Below are positions 9,136 to 19,325 of a stretch of 64,000 nucleotides of DNA, piece by piece. Position 1 is the first letter of the stretch; the number at the start of each line of letters is the position of its first letter. This DNA is from Candidatus Acidiferrales bacterium. GTDB lineage: Bacteria; Acidobacteriota; Terriglobia; Acidiferrales; UBA7541. The stretch lies in assembly GCA_030038275.1 (NCBI GenBank), contig JASHPG010000100.1:1-64000 (forward strand), written 5' to 3'. The position numbers and the translations under genes are program-made. A model generated the notes under the pieces. The model was not told where the DNA came from. It ran no database searches and saw nothing but the letters and a program-made list of their open reading frames with translations.

Positions 9136-9480
9136 TTATTTACTTGTGGGCTGATGAACGTACTTAATTACCTCGACGTCTGACATGGCGATTAGCCCTT
9201 GGTCGACAACTTGGTCCAAAAAAGGCAGCAGCTTTTGAAGTTTTTCTTCTGAATCTACAATGCTGACCATTACAGGAGACTCAGGGGAGAGCGAAAAAAC
9301 GTGAGACCTATGGATTAACGTACTGGCGCCGTATCCAGCGATTCCACGAAGAACCGTCGCACCAGCAATGTCAAGCTCGCGGCATTTTTCGACGATAACA
9401 CGGTATAGAGGCTTGTCTTTCCATTTGTCGTTTTCGCCGAAATACATACGGAGCATCTTGGCTTTTCCCGCTAGCTTCAT
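9136..9480 (-). CDS. DUF190 domain protein
   Basis: MLRMYFGENDKWKDKPLYRVIVEKCRELDIAGATVLRGIAGYGASTLIHRS...LSPESPVMVSIVDSEEKLQKLLPFLDQVVDQGLIAMSDVEVIKY. Confidence 0.95.
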   Translation of the reverse strand: MKLAGKAKMLRMYFGENDKWKDKPLYRVIVEKCRELDIAGATVLRGIAGYGASTLIHRSHVFSLSPESPVMVSIVDSEEKLQKLLPFLDQVVDQGLIAMSDVEVIKYVHQPTSK

Positions 9481-10208
9481 TCCCGCACCTCCTTCCTCCG
9501 CTCAGTGACGCCGAAATTATGCGTGTATTTGATGATGTCTACTTCAGAGAGAACCACCAGCCCTTGCTGCACCATCTGATCTAGGACCGGAAAGTAGGAC
9601 TGGAGTTTTTCTTCTGTATCGACTACGGACAGCATAATCGGGAGGTCATGCGATAAATGCATCGCTGAGTCTTTACGAAGCCGTCGGTTCGCTCCGTATC
9701 CAAGCACGCCGTGATAGACCGTCACGCCCGCGATATCGTTAGCCCGCATGCTTTCGATCAGCGCCTTATGCAATGGCTGACCACGCCATTTATCACTCTC
9801 ACCGATGAAAATGCGCATCAGCTTCGCTTTGCCTTGGAGCTTCAGGGCAGGTAACGATTCTTGGGCCGGTTTCTTGGCGATTTCTGCTGGCTTCACCACC
9901 ATCGTGTCTTGAATTTCGATCAGTCCGGTTCCGGCCAGTTGCCGGAGCTTCGGTAAAACCTCCTCCACCTTTTCCGCTGACTCAACGAATTCAATCTTCA
10001 TTGGAAGATCAGCGGTGAGAACTTCAATGCGGGTGGTGTGAAGATGGTGGTCCGCGCCAAACCCCGCGACTCCTCTCACGACGCTGGCGCCAGAAATACC
10101 GTGGTAAAACAAAAAATTTAAAATCGCCGAATACAGGGACTGCCCGTGATAGTGGTGGTCCTCACCTACATAAATGCTCACCTTCTTTGCCGGCCCCTCT
10201 TTCAGCAT
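9477..10208 (-). CDS. Protein with two fused DUF190 domains
   Basis: Two consecutive copies: KKVSIYVGEDHHYHGQSLYSAILNFLFYHGISGASVVRGVAGFG and KLMRIFIGESDKWRGQPLHKALIESMRANDIAGVTVYHGVLGYG. Confidence 0.95.
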   Translation of the reverse strand: MLKEGPAKKVSIYVGEDHHYHGQSLYSAILNFLFYHGISGASVVRGVAGFGADHHLHTTRIEVLTADLPMKIEFVESAEKVEEVLPKLRQLAGTGLIEIQDTMVVKPAEIAKKPAQESLPALKLQGKAKLMRIFIGESDKWRGQPLHKALIESMRANDIAGVTVYHGVLGYGANRRLRKDSAMHLSHDLPIMLSVVDTEEKLQSYFPVLDQMVQQGLVVLSEVDIIKYTHNFGVTERRKEVRE

Positions 10209-10217
10209 TGCGCCTCC

Positions 10218-10790
10218 TTAGGCTTCAATTCCACGCTGTGCGATAAGAAACTCCGCCGCTCGTCCGAGAACCCCTTCCCCAGCGTGACCTCCACTCTTCG
10301 CGCGTTCCAGGTAATCTTCTAGCAGCGCCATAACCTCACCGCCGTTTCTGGCCAAAAGCTCCTGGACACTTTCCCTGGCCGTCTCGGGGACCTTGGCTAT
10401 CAGTTCTCGACCGTGTCGCAAGCACAGCATGCCGTTGTCGCGCAGCCAAGAGTGTCCGTCAGAGCTACGAAATTGACTCGCAATTTCGATGAGGCGGCGT
10501 TCCTTTTCGCCGTGCATCCGCCGGCATATGTCGCAGTCCTCCGCAACCGGAGAAGCAGGCCCCCAATCTGGTTTTGCTATGGCTCCGAGAAAAATCACTG
10601 CCGCGGAAACCGCAGGAGTCGAGTTGGCCACCATCCAACCGTGCCCATTGCAAAAGCGGCAACACTCGCTGGGAGGTAGATGTTTCAGTAAATCATTTTG
10701 GAAGTCTTTCAACGCGGCGCAGAGTGCGCAAGCGGTTCTTGTAGCGATGCTGGTGATAGGCAATCTCGATGCAGCCGCTCTTTGTCTCAT
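10218..10790 (-). CDS. Cys/His-rich protein (DUF6062-like; paralogue family in this island)
   Basis: CALCAALKDF, CRFCNGH, CDICRRMHGEKERRLIEIASQFRSSDGHSWLRDNGMLCLRHG; start ATG 10790 overlaps the crcB stop. Confidence 0.65.
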   Translation of the reverse strand: MRQRAAASRLPITSIATRTACALCAALKDFQNDLLKHLPPSECCRFCNGHGWMVANSTPAVSAAVIFLGAIAKPDWGPASPVAEDCDICRRMHGEKERRLIEIASQFRSSDGHSWLRDNGMLCLRHGRELIAKVPETARESVQELLARNGGEVMALLEDYLERAKSGGHAGEGVLGRAAEFLIAQRGIEA

Positions 10791-11164
10791 GCGATTGTCC
10801 TTCCTGTGATAGCGCCGAACCAAACAGCAAGAAATCCGATGCCGACACTGAATGCTACGTTCATCGCCGCAATGAGAAATTCGCCGTCTTGAAACACGCT
10901 AAACGTTTCATATTCAAATGAAGAGAATGTGCTATATCCACCAAGGAAACCAACTACGAGCAGGTACCTCCAACTCGGGCTTAAATGCGCCCTTTCAGAT
11001 AAAATGGTCATAATAAAACCGATTAGGAACGAAGCCGTGATATTGATCACGAGGGTGCCGTAGGGAAATCGCGGTCCCAAACGACCGCTTACGTATCCAC
11101 CAGCCCAGAAACGCAACATCGAACCAATCGCTCCTCCGAAAGCAACAACCAGGTATTTGTTCAT
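10787..11164 (-). CDS. crcB: CrcB/Fluc fluoride channel
   Basis: MNKYLVVAFGGAIGSMLRFWAGGYVSGRLGPRFPYGTLVINITASFLIGFIMT...LLVVGFLGGYSTFSSFEYETFSVFQDGEF. Confidence 0.97.
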   Translation of the reverse strand: MNKYLVVAFGGAIGSMLRFWAGGYVSGRLGPRFPYGTLVINITASFLIGFIMTILSERAHLSPSWRYLLVVGFLGGYSTFSSFEYETFSVFQDGEFLIAAMNVAFSVGIGFLAVWFGAITGRTIA

Positions 11165-11212
11165 GGAGAAGATGCTTTCTTCGCTCCTTTCGAATAGTCA
11201 TACCGCTCCCTC

Positions 11213-13324
11213 CTATTGCAGCCGAGCTCTCACTTCAGGAACGGAATCATCTGAACGAACTTCGCCTGCATTTTCGTCGCGTACGCGGATCTGTTTAAGG
11301 CTTTCCTCGACCTTTTCGATTTCATCCCCACTGATTTCCCGCTCGCCCAGCAGTTGCTCTGCTTGCGCTCGGTAGCTTTCGGCGTAGTCTTCGAACTTGC
11401 TCTTAAACTGCCGCAATACGGAATCTGACCAGTTTTTAGCCAATTGCCAGTATGTTTCGTACGCGGTATAGAACTCCGGCGGCAATCCACGAGAGATCTG
11501 CGCTCCTACAGACCGCTGCACGGCCGCTTGTCCCAGAAGCCGCGTCACCCTGGGGCGGGAAATATTCAGAGTGAAAGAAGGCGACTCGAAAACCGGGGCG
11601 CCACGAACGAGCGCACGGAACTCGTCTTCGGTGGGAGCGTCTGGAATTTGCAGATCCTCCGCACATTTTCGAAGATCGGTGGCTAGCCGCGCGGCCAAAG
11701 TCGTGATTTCCGACTGAAGCTTTCGAGCCTGCACCTGAACAAATTGTGTAAGGCTATCCCTTATGAGCTGACCTGAAACCACCACCCCGTAACTTCCATG
11801 TGTCCAAGCATGGAGGAACCGCTTGGCCGCATCGGCAATTGCTGCTGATACACCCGCACCAGATTCCTCCAGGTACCGGAGGTTCGCCGCTTGCGTCTCC
11901 TGTAGGGCTCCGGTGGTTCTTCGCAAGAGCGCTTCGGCAATGCGAGCCCGGTCCCTCGACTGTGGTGAAGACCCACCCCGCCGTTTGACCCTAGCCTCGA
12001 GCGCGGCAACCACCGAATCACGCAGCATTCCAATTTTTCTCCGGAGAGATCCCGCACGTAGTTCTTGCGAGCGCGAGTACAAGGGACTTATGTCGCGATT
12101 GAACCAGTTGTCGAGCATTCCGCGGCAGGACGGGATGATGCTGACTGGATGCACTGGAAGGTCCAGCCTACACTCGGAAGCAATATGCTCCTTAACGTAA
12201 CGAAGAATGCGTTCGCGATCTTGTGGATCCAACAAATCCGCTTTGCTGAGTAACACGTGGACCGGGATCGCCGCCTGCTGCAGTGTCATGACAGTCTGCA
12301 CGTCGTCTGCGGTGAGCGTTGAGGCGCCGTCGATCAACACCACGCCGAGATCACATTTCGGCAGATAGGCCAACGTCTCTGCAGCACCGCTCGTGGCCAG
12401 TGAACCGAGTCCGGGCGTATCTACAAATGAGACGCCGCCTTCCAGTCTCCTGGAAGGGAGCGTCAGCACTAAGCGCGCGACATGCTTTTGATTCCCTGGA
12501 TTTTGCTCTTCCGTTGCAAATTCCGGTAGCTGAGTAATCTCCAGTATCTTCGTCGGTGCTTCGGAGAACCAAACCTTCAGCGAAGCTGTATCGCCGTGAA
12601 CGATCCGAGTGGGAACAGCGGTGATTGGTGTGACTCCAACCGGCAAAGCGTCAGTTTCAAGAATGGCATTGAGAAGGGATGATTTCCCCGAACTGACGCG
12701 GCCGAATACCGCAATTTCGAAGCTCTTGTCTTCCGCCCGATCGAGAATTGCTGTGATCGTTGGCCTGAACTCGATTAACCCGTGGTGACGGACGATTTCC
12801 TCGATCTTCTTGAGCAGTTGCAGGTCATTTCCTGCCCGCTCCAACCGCTCCAGCCGAGCCTTCAGATCGTCTCCTACTCCCGCCGAAAGATAGTGGTCAA
12901 AACGTGAAACCAGCGCGCTCAATTCGCCAACGATACCGTTGAGTTCCCTGGCGACGTTTTCGGGAACTGCTCCATATCCGCGCATGTATTCGGGCTTCAA
13001 CTCTTCGACGGCGATATCGATGGCGCCGAGATGAACGTGCAGAGCACGTGAGGCGGGGACGAAAGGCTTCCCACGGTCGATCCCCTGGCCGTCCAGCACC
13101 CGAATGAGCTGCGCCCTCACTCGGGCTATGTAGTCCTCGATGGTTCTTCGTTGAGCAGGAAGTACGTCATCTGAGTACCTTGGGAAAGCTGCCTTGGATT
13201 TAGCTGTGTTGAGAATTTCTTCTATTTCGCCAAGGACCTTATCTATATATTGGCAAGTCACCCGAAGTCGGTTCCCCTGGTACGGGTTTAGAGTTTCACG
13301 GACTTTCTGCTCGCCTGAGTTCAT
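11213..13324 (-). CDS. Dynamin-like GTPase (first gene of the crcB operon)
   Basis: G1 GRVSSGKSSLLNAIL, PITAVPTRIVHGD, DTPGLGSLA, SKADLLDP; long C-terminal helical region. Confidence 0.9.
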   Translation of the reverse strand: MNSGEQKVRETLNPYQGNRLRVTCQYIDKVLGEIEEILNTAKSKAAFPRYSDDVLPAQRRTIEDYIARVRAQLIRVLDGQGIDRGKPFVPASRALHVHLGAIDIAVEELKPEYMRGYGAVPENVARELNGIVGELSALVSRFDHYLSAGVGDDLKARLERLERAGNDLQLLKKIEEIVRHHGLIEFRPTITAILDRAEDKSFEIAVFGRVSSGKSSLLNAILETDALPVGVTPITAVPTRIVHGDTASLKVWFSEAPTKILEITQLPEFATEEQNPGNQKHVARLVLTLPSRRLEGGVSFVDTPGLGSLATSGAAETLAYLPKCDLGVVLIDGASTLTADDVQTVMTLQQAAIPVHVLLSKADLLDPQDRERILRYVKEHIASECRLDLPVHPVSIIPSCRGMLDNWFNRDISPLYSRSQELRAGSLRRKIGMLRDSVVAALEARVKRRGGSSPQSRDRARIAEALLRRTTGALQETQAANLRYLEESGAGVSAAIADAAKRFLHAWTHGSYGVVVSGQLIRDSLTQFVQVQARKLQSEITTLAARLATDLRKCAEDLQIPDAPTEDEFRALVRGAPVFESPSFTLNISRPRVTRLLGQAAVQRSVGAQISRGLPPEFYTAYETYWQLAKNWSDSVLRQFKSKFEDYAESYRAQAEQLLGEREISGDEIEKVEESLKQIRVRDENAGEVRSDDSVPEVRARLQ

Positions 13325-13423
13325 CGGATCACGCGAACTCCATCGACAGATTGAGCTAATACGAGGGTAAGTACAGTGGGAGGCCTACAAGGCAAACGAC
13401 TCCCCTCGCACCATACAACCTTC

Positions 13424-13478
13424 ATAGGAGTCATCTGCCCCTTTTGGGGCGGTTTAGGGTGAACTCCAACACCCCGGA
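13424..13478 (-). promoter_or_regulatory. Fluoride (crcB-type) riboswitch upstream of the dynamin-crcB-DUF190 operon
   Basis: Reverse complement: CCGGGGTGTTGGAGTTCACCCTAAACCGCCCCAAAAGGGGCAGATGACTCCTAT. P2 GGGTG/CACCC, P3 GCCCC-AAAA-GGGGC, pseudoknot GGAGT/ACTCC, near-consensus. Confidence 0.96.
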
Positions 13479-13511
13479 ACAACGCAATTATGTTCACTTC
13501 GAAGACTTAAG

Positions 13512-15263
13512 TCAATCGCTCCCAGCGGGCCTAACGTTTGGCTGGCCAACCAGTAGATTCAGCGCTCTTTCGGGAGAGTTCAATTCATCGTCGGTCGCTA
13601 GCTCCATGTGAAGTCCACCATGACGCAACGCGAATCGCTGCATGTTTTCAGCCGTGCGTTCGAGGACATTGGCTGAACGCAGCAAGAGACGATGAGCTAG
13701 TTCCGAATTCGGGGATTTCTGGATGATCACGTGAAGGTGGCGGAGACAAACGCACGGAAGTTGGGCGTCTTCGAGCGGGCGACTTGCCGCTTCGCCTAAG
13801 AAATCGTCGATTGTCAGCGCTTCATTTTCCGCGACAACCTCGCAAGCGCGACACTTGTCGCGGCCCGGAAGAAACCCTTCGAATTCCGCTCTCCAGTCGC
13901 CGTGTAACTGGCGATCTCGCCATAGGGACCGAAGTCGTTCTGCCAAAAAGAACAATGTGGGCGGATAACCAGACGCAATACCCTGCGGCGAAGCGAGCCG
14001 CGCATACTCGCGAGTGTGCAGCGTGCAGAAGCCTGAGTGCGACGCATGGAGCGACTGCTCGTCATGGCTGTGACTCAAATCATATTGGAACTGGCTCATG
14101 AATCGGAACGTTGCGTCAGCCATTCGTTTGCACACGAAACATGACGACACCCTCAGAGATGGCCCAGTTTCTGCGGTGTGCGTGCGCCCCGGCGGATCAT
14201 CAGCCCGTCTCTGGCCCGTCAATTTCGACCCGATTTCTTCGAGCCGCTGTATCGCCTTCGTCAGCCTTGCTGGTGCAGTGGCTTTGAAAGTAGCCTCCAG
14301 TCGCCGACAGGTGGCTGCTAATAGATCGCCATACCGCTCGCCCACGAGATAATCGATCAGCGCATGCTCAAAGTGAGGCATTCCGCTTCTTTGCAACCGC
14401 TTTTCATCCTCCGTCACCTTAGCGGCAAGAGCTTCCGCAGCCGAAACGGCAAACAGTGATACTTCCTCACCACATTCTTCCTCGGCCAGCCGGCGCCGGA
14501 TAAACTCTAGAATTTCGTGCTGTTGTTCAACTGAACATAGATCTGCCTTGTTGACCACAATGAATAGCTTTCGTCCCAGCAGCCGTACTTTCCGCAGGAA
14601 CAGAACCTCCTCCCGCGAAAGCGGAAAGTCGAAACTCGTCACCAACACTAGGGCGTCGATCTGCGGGAGGAAGCGGTTCGTCGTGGCGGTGTTCTCGACG
14701 ATGGCTGATCCGAGACCGGGGGTATCGACAAGAAATGCTCCACGGCGAAGGATTTCCGCTGGAAGTTGAACCTCCGCCAACTCAATTTTCCGACGGTTGC
14801 CTGGATTTCCTTGCTCGGTGATCCATTCCTGAATTTCGGAAAGCGATATTTCGTGCGTCAGATTACTGTCTTCAAAATGGATCACCACTCGCTCGCGCGA
14901 GTTATAGCTCACGGCTGTAACAACGGAGGTAACCGGCACCACTCCTGTGGGAAGTCGATCCATACCCAACAGCGCGTTCATAAGCGTCGTCTTTCCGCGA
15001 CTGAACTGTCCGACGAGAGTTAGATAGAAGCGATCTTCGGCCAGACGCTTGAGCGAGCCTCTCAGGTCGAGGTCGATTTCCTCTTGTTTGGTTTCCCGCG
15101 CAACCGATCTGGCTTCGCGGATCAAATTCGCTAATTCGAATTTAACCGCTTCATAATCGCGCAACGACGCGCCCCCAAGCAGAGTCGCGGCATCGGCGAA
15201 CTGCTCCTCAATCTTTTCGTCGGAGATATTGGGCTCGCCTGTCATAACATCACCCCTACCCAC
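13512..15263 (-). CDS. Dynamin-like GTPase with C-terminal Cys/His-rich domain
   Basis: GQFSRGKTTLMNALLG, DTPGLGSAIVENTATTNRF, NKADL; C-terminus CFVCKRMADATFRFMSQFQYDL...SGFCTLHTREYARL...CRACEVVAENEALTIDDFL...CVCLRHLHVI. Confidence 0.9.
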   Translation of the reverse strand: MGRGDVMTGEPNISDEKIEEQFADAATLLGGASLRDYEAVKFELANLIREARSVARETKQEEIDLDLRGSLKRLAEDRFYLTLVGQFSRGKTTLMNALLGMDRLPTGVVPVTSVVTAVSYNSRERVVIHFEDSNLTHEISLSEIQEWITEQGNPGNRRKIELAEVQLPAEILRRGAFLVDTPGLGSAIVENTATTNRFLPQIDALVLVTSFDFPLSREEVLFLRKVRLLGRKLFIVVNKADLCSVEQQHEILEFIRRRLAEEECGEEVSLFAVSAAEALAAKVTEDEKRLQRSGMPHFEHALIDYLVGERYGDLLAATCRRLEATFKATAPARLTKAIQRLEEIGSKLTGQRRADDPPGRTHTAETGPSLRVSSCFVCKRMADATFRFMSQFQYDLSHSHDEQSLHASHSGFCTLHTREYARLASPQGIASGYPPTLFFLAERLRSLWRDRQLHGDWRAEFEGFLPGRDKCRACEVVAENEALTIDDFLGEAASRPLEDAQLPCVCLRHLHVIIQKSPNSELAHRLLLRSANVLERTAENMQRFALRHGGLHMELATDDELNSPERALNLLVGQPNVRPAGSD

Positions 15264-15284
15264 GTACGCTGACCGACACCACGT

Positions 15285-16313
15285 CTATCCCCGAAGTGCG
15301 CGACTCTCTACAACCTGATTTCGAAGATTGATCAGCATGCGCAGTACGACGTCAAGTGATTGCGCTTTAAGACTTGATTCCGTTCTTCGCGCGATTTCGT
15401 CCTCGATGGGCTCCCGTGCGAATTCGAAATGCTGCGCCAGTGCGGTCCTGGCTTCCGTCCGAAGAAACCAGTCGGCTTGCGGTAACATTGCGATCAGACG
15501 ACAAACGCCTTGCAATTTGTCCGGGGTTGGGGCAATTGTGAGACTAATCCGGGCCGTCGTGATGACAACGTCAGGATCAACTTCATACAGCAATTTCTGC
15601 AATCGCGCCCAGTCTTCCTCCACGAGATTCAAGTCCGAAAGTATTCGAAGCGCCCACCTCCGCCGTCGCAAGCTCGACGGAGATTCTTCCTCTGCGGACG
15701 GGCTCGGCGAATTAACGGCCCCCAAAAGATACGGTTTGGCTGCTTCTCCAAGTTTGCGAATGGCCTCTTCTGCACATGACCGACAAACATCGTCTCCGAG
15801 GGCCCAGAGAAAATATGGCATTACTTCCGCGCGCCGAAATCCGCCGAGTGCTTCCACTACTCCTGGAAGAAGCTGATCGAGTGTCACTTGCCGCAGGCAC
15901 TCGAACACGTCGTCGGATTGCCAACGCCCAAGCTCTCGTGCGGCCGTGCTTCGAACGACGTCTTCGGCGTGTCGAACGACTGGATCCTTGATCGGTGGAT
16001 GGTCGAGTAGATATTCAATCAAGACCTCCTTGGCGCCCAATTCGGCGAGGGTCTCGACTGTTAATTGCCGCGGCTGATAAATTCCTCGCGGGGGGCCTTC
16101 GATCAAGGAGCGTCGCAGTGGAGGGATGGCCCGCGCGCCGCATCCTATCAGAGCTGCCGCCGCGGTCGAGCCGCCCCGCAGCGACTCCATATCCCGCACC
16201 AGAGAAGCAATCTCTAGATCCGTTAACTCTCTGACTACCATGGAATCCAACTCCCTGCTTCGAGCCCTCACATACGTCATGACATCCCGTAAGTATGCAT
16301 GAGCGACCTGCAC
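15285..16313 (-). CDS. HEAT-repeat protein
   Basis: Repeats such as DPVVRHAEDVVRSTAARELGRWQSDDVFECLRQVTLDQLLPGVVEALGGFRRAEVMPYFLWALGDDVCRSCAEEAIRKLG. Confidence 0.75.
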   Translation of the reverse strand: MQVAHAYLRDVMTYVRARSRELDSMVVRELTDLEIASLVRDMESLRGGSTAAAALIGCGARAIPPLRRSLIEGPPRGIYQPRQLTVETLAELGAKEVLIEYLLDHPPIKDPVVRHAEDVVRSTAARELGRWQSDDVFECLRQVTLDQLLPGVVEALGGFRRAEVMPYFLWALGDDVCRSCAEEAIRKLGEAAKPYLLGAVNSPSPSAEEESPSSLRRRRWALRILSDLNLVEEDWARLQKLLYEVDPDVVITTARISLTIAPTPDKLQGVCRLIAMLPQADWFLRTEARTALAQHFEFAREPIEDEIARRTESSLKAQSLDVVLRMLINLRNQVVESRALRG

Positions 16314-16403
16314 CGATAGCTCAACACACGGCGTCCGCCGAAGCTTAGTCAGGGGAGTTGCGCCGGGAAATCAAGGACTGACTCCACGACAAGATTCCCC
16401 TGT

Positions 16404-16462
16404 CAGGAGTCATCATCTGCCCCGGCTTCAGGACAGCGGTTGGAGGCCGAACTCCTTAGCCC
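16404..16462 (-). promoter_or_regulatory. Fluoride (crcB-type) riboswitch upstream of the HEAT-dynamin operon
   Basis: Reverse complement: GGCTAAGGAGTTCGGCCTCCAACCGCTGTCCTGAAGCCGGGGCAGATGATGACTCCTGAC. P2 GGC/GCC, P3 CTGTCC../GGGCAG-like, pseudoknot GGAGT/ACTCC. Confidence 0.9.
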
Positions 16463-16631
16463 TATTGTGCATTCTACTTGTAAAACACGGTCAAAAGCAA
16501 CCTCGTCAAGAAACGAAAAAAGCCACAAATGGCTTAGTCGTGCTCAAACCAGTTCGATCTTCCTCTGCTCGCGAGCTCAGTTGCTGCACATTGTGTTCCT
16601 CCTCGGTGAATCCTCGCGTGTGCACGGCTCT

Positions 16632-17936
16632 TCAGCTTTTCTCGAAGCCCTTCCATTTTGAATAGACGCTATGCCCTGCATATCGAGCCCTGGAGCCTAA
16701 TTCGTGTTCAATTTCGAGCAGCCGGTTGTATTTCGAAACCCGCTCTCCGCGACAGACAGAGCCAGCCTTGATCTGGTGGACGTCGGTTGCAACGGCAAAA
16801 TCGGCGATGGTTGTGTCGTCCGTTTCGCCCGATCGGTGGGAGATAACGGTTGTATATCCATTGCGGCGGGCTAGCTCAATACAACGCAGTGTCTCGGTAA
16901 CTGTACCGATCTGATTCAGCTTGATCAGAATTGAATTGGCAATGCCGCATCGAATTCCGCGGGAGAGGATGTCGGGATTGGTTACGAAAATGTCGTCACC
17001 GACAAGCTGCACCCGGCTGCCTAGCTTTTCCGTGAGCAACGGCCAACCACCCCAGTCCTCTTCGGCCAACCCATCTTCCAATGAATAAATCTCCGGATAT
17101 CGCTCGATCCAGTCTGCCCACAAACGGATCATTTCACCGGGAGATTTCTTGGATTTATCTGACTTGCGAAACACGTAAGTTCCTTCCTCAAAAAACTCGC
17201 TCGCCGCTGGATCGAGGTTGATGGCTATACCAGAGCCGATGTTATAACCCGCCTTGTGAATGGCCGTCCGAAGGAGCTCCATGGCTTCCTCGTTTGAACG
17301 CAAGCGCGGAGCGAAGCCGCCTTCGTCCCCTACACTTGTGTCGTATCCTTTGACGTGCAAGATCTCTTTTAGAGCATGAAATGTTTCGGAGGCAGACCGC
17401 AGGGCATCAGCAAACGTCGGAGCTCCCACAGGAACGATCATGAACTCCTGGAAATCCACGTTGTTGTCGGCATGTCGGCCCCCGTTTAATACGTTAAACA
17501 TCGGAACCGGAAGGACGTAGTTTTCGCGAGGCGACAAATACTGGTAGAGTGCCTCTTTTCGCTCCGCGGCCACGGCTTTCGCAGCCCCGATGGAAACGCC
17601 GAGAATCGCGTTGGCCCCGAGCCGAGCCTTGTTCGTGGTGCCGTCCACAGCGACGAGTTTCGCGTCGAGCGCCTCTTGCTCGGATGGGTCCATTCCAATT
17701 ACCGCCGGCTGAATCACGTTGAGGACATTCTCGATCGCCTTGCGAACACCCTTTCCTCCGAATCGCTTCATGTCCCCGTCACGTAATTCCACAGCCTCAT
17801 TCTTCCCAGTGGAAGCTCCCGATGGGACTTTCGAGATACCTACTGCACCGCTGTCGAGCAACACAGCTACCTGGATCGTCGGGTTCCCGCGCGAATCCAG
17901 AATTTCTAAGGCGTCTAGGCTCACGATCTTTGACAT
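16632..17936 (-). CDS. eno: Enolase
   Basis: Start [25 protein letters not shown] at 17936; [47 protein letters not shown]. Confidence 0.98.
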   Translation of the reverse strand: MSKIVSLDALEILDSRGNPTIQVAVLLDSGAVGISKVPSGASTGKNEAVELRDGDMKRFGGKGVRKAIENVLNVIQPAVIGMDPSEQEALDAKLVAVDGTTNKARLGANAILGVSIGAAKAVAAERKEALYQYLSPRENYVLPVPMFNVLNGGRHADNNVDFQEFMIVPVGAPTFADALRSASETFHALKEILHVKGYDTSVGDEGGFAPRLRSNEEAMELLRTAIHKAGYNIGSGIAINLDPAASEFFEEGTYVFRKSDKSKKSPGEMIRLWADWIERYPEIYSLEDGLAEEDWGGWPLLTEKLGSRVQLVGDDIFVTNPDILSRGIRCGIANSILIKLNQIGTVTETLRCIELARRNGYTTVISHRSGETDDTTIADFAVATDVHQIKAGSVCRGERVSKYNRLLEIEHELGSRARYAGHSVYSKWKGFEKS

Positions 17937-17949
17937 TAGCGTTTTATCC

Positions 17950-18648
17950 TTATTGTGGAGGCATTCCCCCAGCTTGCAATACGGAGATGAGTTTTTGCTG
18001 AATGAAGCTTGCCACTGGCATTCGTCGAATCTTCTCAGCTGTCTTCCCAACGGGATATGAGTACGTGCGCAGGTGTACTCGGCCGTTGTCCCACACCCCG
18101 TAGCAAGCCTCTGGCTTTCCAGTCTTCGGCTGTCCGAGGCTTCCCGGATTCATGATGATGCGACCGTCAATGTAACGGACAAAAGGGATGTGCGTATGCC
18201 CGATAAGAATGATGTCCGCAGGGAGACGCGCGCAATCATCTTTCCACTTGTCGGACGCCTCGGTTCGATACTCATAGAGCGGGTCAGATGGCGTGGCGTG
18301 GCAGAGCAGGAAGAGAGTTCGGTCACGAACGATGTCGAGCTTTAGAGGAAAAGAGCAAAGATAGAGTCGCTGTTCCGAGGTAACGACTGCCTCAGTAAAT
18401 CGACGGGTTGCCTCCGCCATCTCTCGAAATTGCGGGGAGCATCGGGGATCGTCTCCGTAACCTATGCATTGGTCGTGATTCCCGCGAACAACAGCCGTGG
18501 CCTTGTCCCTTACCAAGTCTATGACCTCCTTCGGTTGCGGTCCGTAGTTAACCAAATCTCCCAATACCCACAACTCGTCGTACGACTCTGGAAAGGCTGA
18601 CAACGCGTCATAGTTTCCATGAACATCAGAGATAATCGCTATCTTCAT
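17950..18648 (-). CDS. Calcineurin-like metallophosphoesterase (YfcE-type)
   Basis: [54 protein letters not shown]. Confidence 0.93.
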   Translation of the reverse strand: MKIAIISDVHGNYDALSAFPESYDELWVLGDLVNYGPQPKEVIDLVRDKATAVVRGNHDQCIGYGDDPRCSPQFREMAEATRRFTEAVVTSEQRLYLCSFPLKLDIVRDRTLFLLCHATPSDPLYEYRTEASDKWKDDCARLPADIILIGHTHIPFVRYIDGRIIMNPGSLGQPKTGKPEACYGVWDNGRVHLRTYSYPVGKTAEKIRRMPVASFIQQKLISVLQAGGMPPQ

Positions 18649-18709
18649 TGAGTACCCCGCGCGAACGCTGAAATAGTATTTCCGAACGCACCCGTGTTCA
18701 GCCATCAGA

Positions 18710-19270
18710 TCAAATGCCAGTTCTAAAATACTTTTGAGCATACCTGTCCAAAGCCGATTGAATGACTGGGTGCGACGCACGGGATGGAAGGATTCCCTCA
18801 ACTTCGCCGGCCTTGTGATCGAGCGTGCCGGAGTCGGTGATCGCTATCAAACCCACTGCCCGCGCGGAAATTGAGGCCAACGGCACCACAGATTCCTGGC
18901 AAAGTACCAGAACGTCGAGTGGATCGCTGTCTTCCTTGAGTGTTTGCGGAATGAAACCAGAGTTCGCGGGATAATAAGCCGCTGAATAAAGGACTCGGTC
19001 TACTTTGCTCAGACCACGCGGCTTGTCGAGTTCATACTTCACATTGGACCCGAGCGGAATCTCGATAACGGTGCGAAACGCCTCGGGCACGTTATCACCC
19101 GCCTTCAAATCATGCCATGGATGAATCACGGCTTCACCGGTCGAAGGGCTGTCATCGGCGGTTGTCCGGAAAACGATGCTTTCGGTACGATCGACATTAG
19201 CGACTCCCCTGGTTGTACTTTGCCGCGATAATCCCGGATTTCCATTGTTTTCGATCACAAATTTTGTCAT
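18710..19270 (-). CDS. ppa: Family I inorganic pyrophosphatase
   Basis: VIEIPLGSNVKYELDK, RVLYSAAYYPANSGFIPQTLKEDSDPLDVLVL; start MTKFVIENN at 19270. Confidence 0.95.
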   Translation of the reverse strand: MTKFVIENNGNPGLSRQSTTRGVANVDRTESIVFRTTADDSPSTGEAVIHPWHDLKAGDNVPEAFRTVIEIPLGSNVKYELDKPRGLSKVDRVLYSAAYYPANSGFIPQTLKEDSDPLDVLVLCQESVVPLASISARAVGLIAITDSGTLDHKAGEVEGILPSRASHPVIQSALDRYAQKYFRTGI

Positions 19271-19325
19271 TTTCTGGTCTGGTCCTCGCCTTCGCAGAAC
19301 AGCAGCTATTCCCAGAGATCGCGCT

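Noticed and set aside
6529-15263. Dynamin-like GTPases with an ATPase and HEAT protein as an anti-phage defence island
   Set aside because: Bacterial dynamins occur in defence contexts, but each operon here is headed by a fluoride riboswitch and contains crcB, DUF190, eno or ppa, so a fluoride-response role explains the locus better
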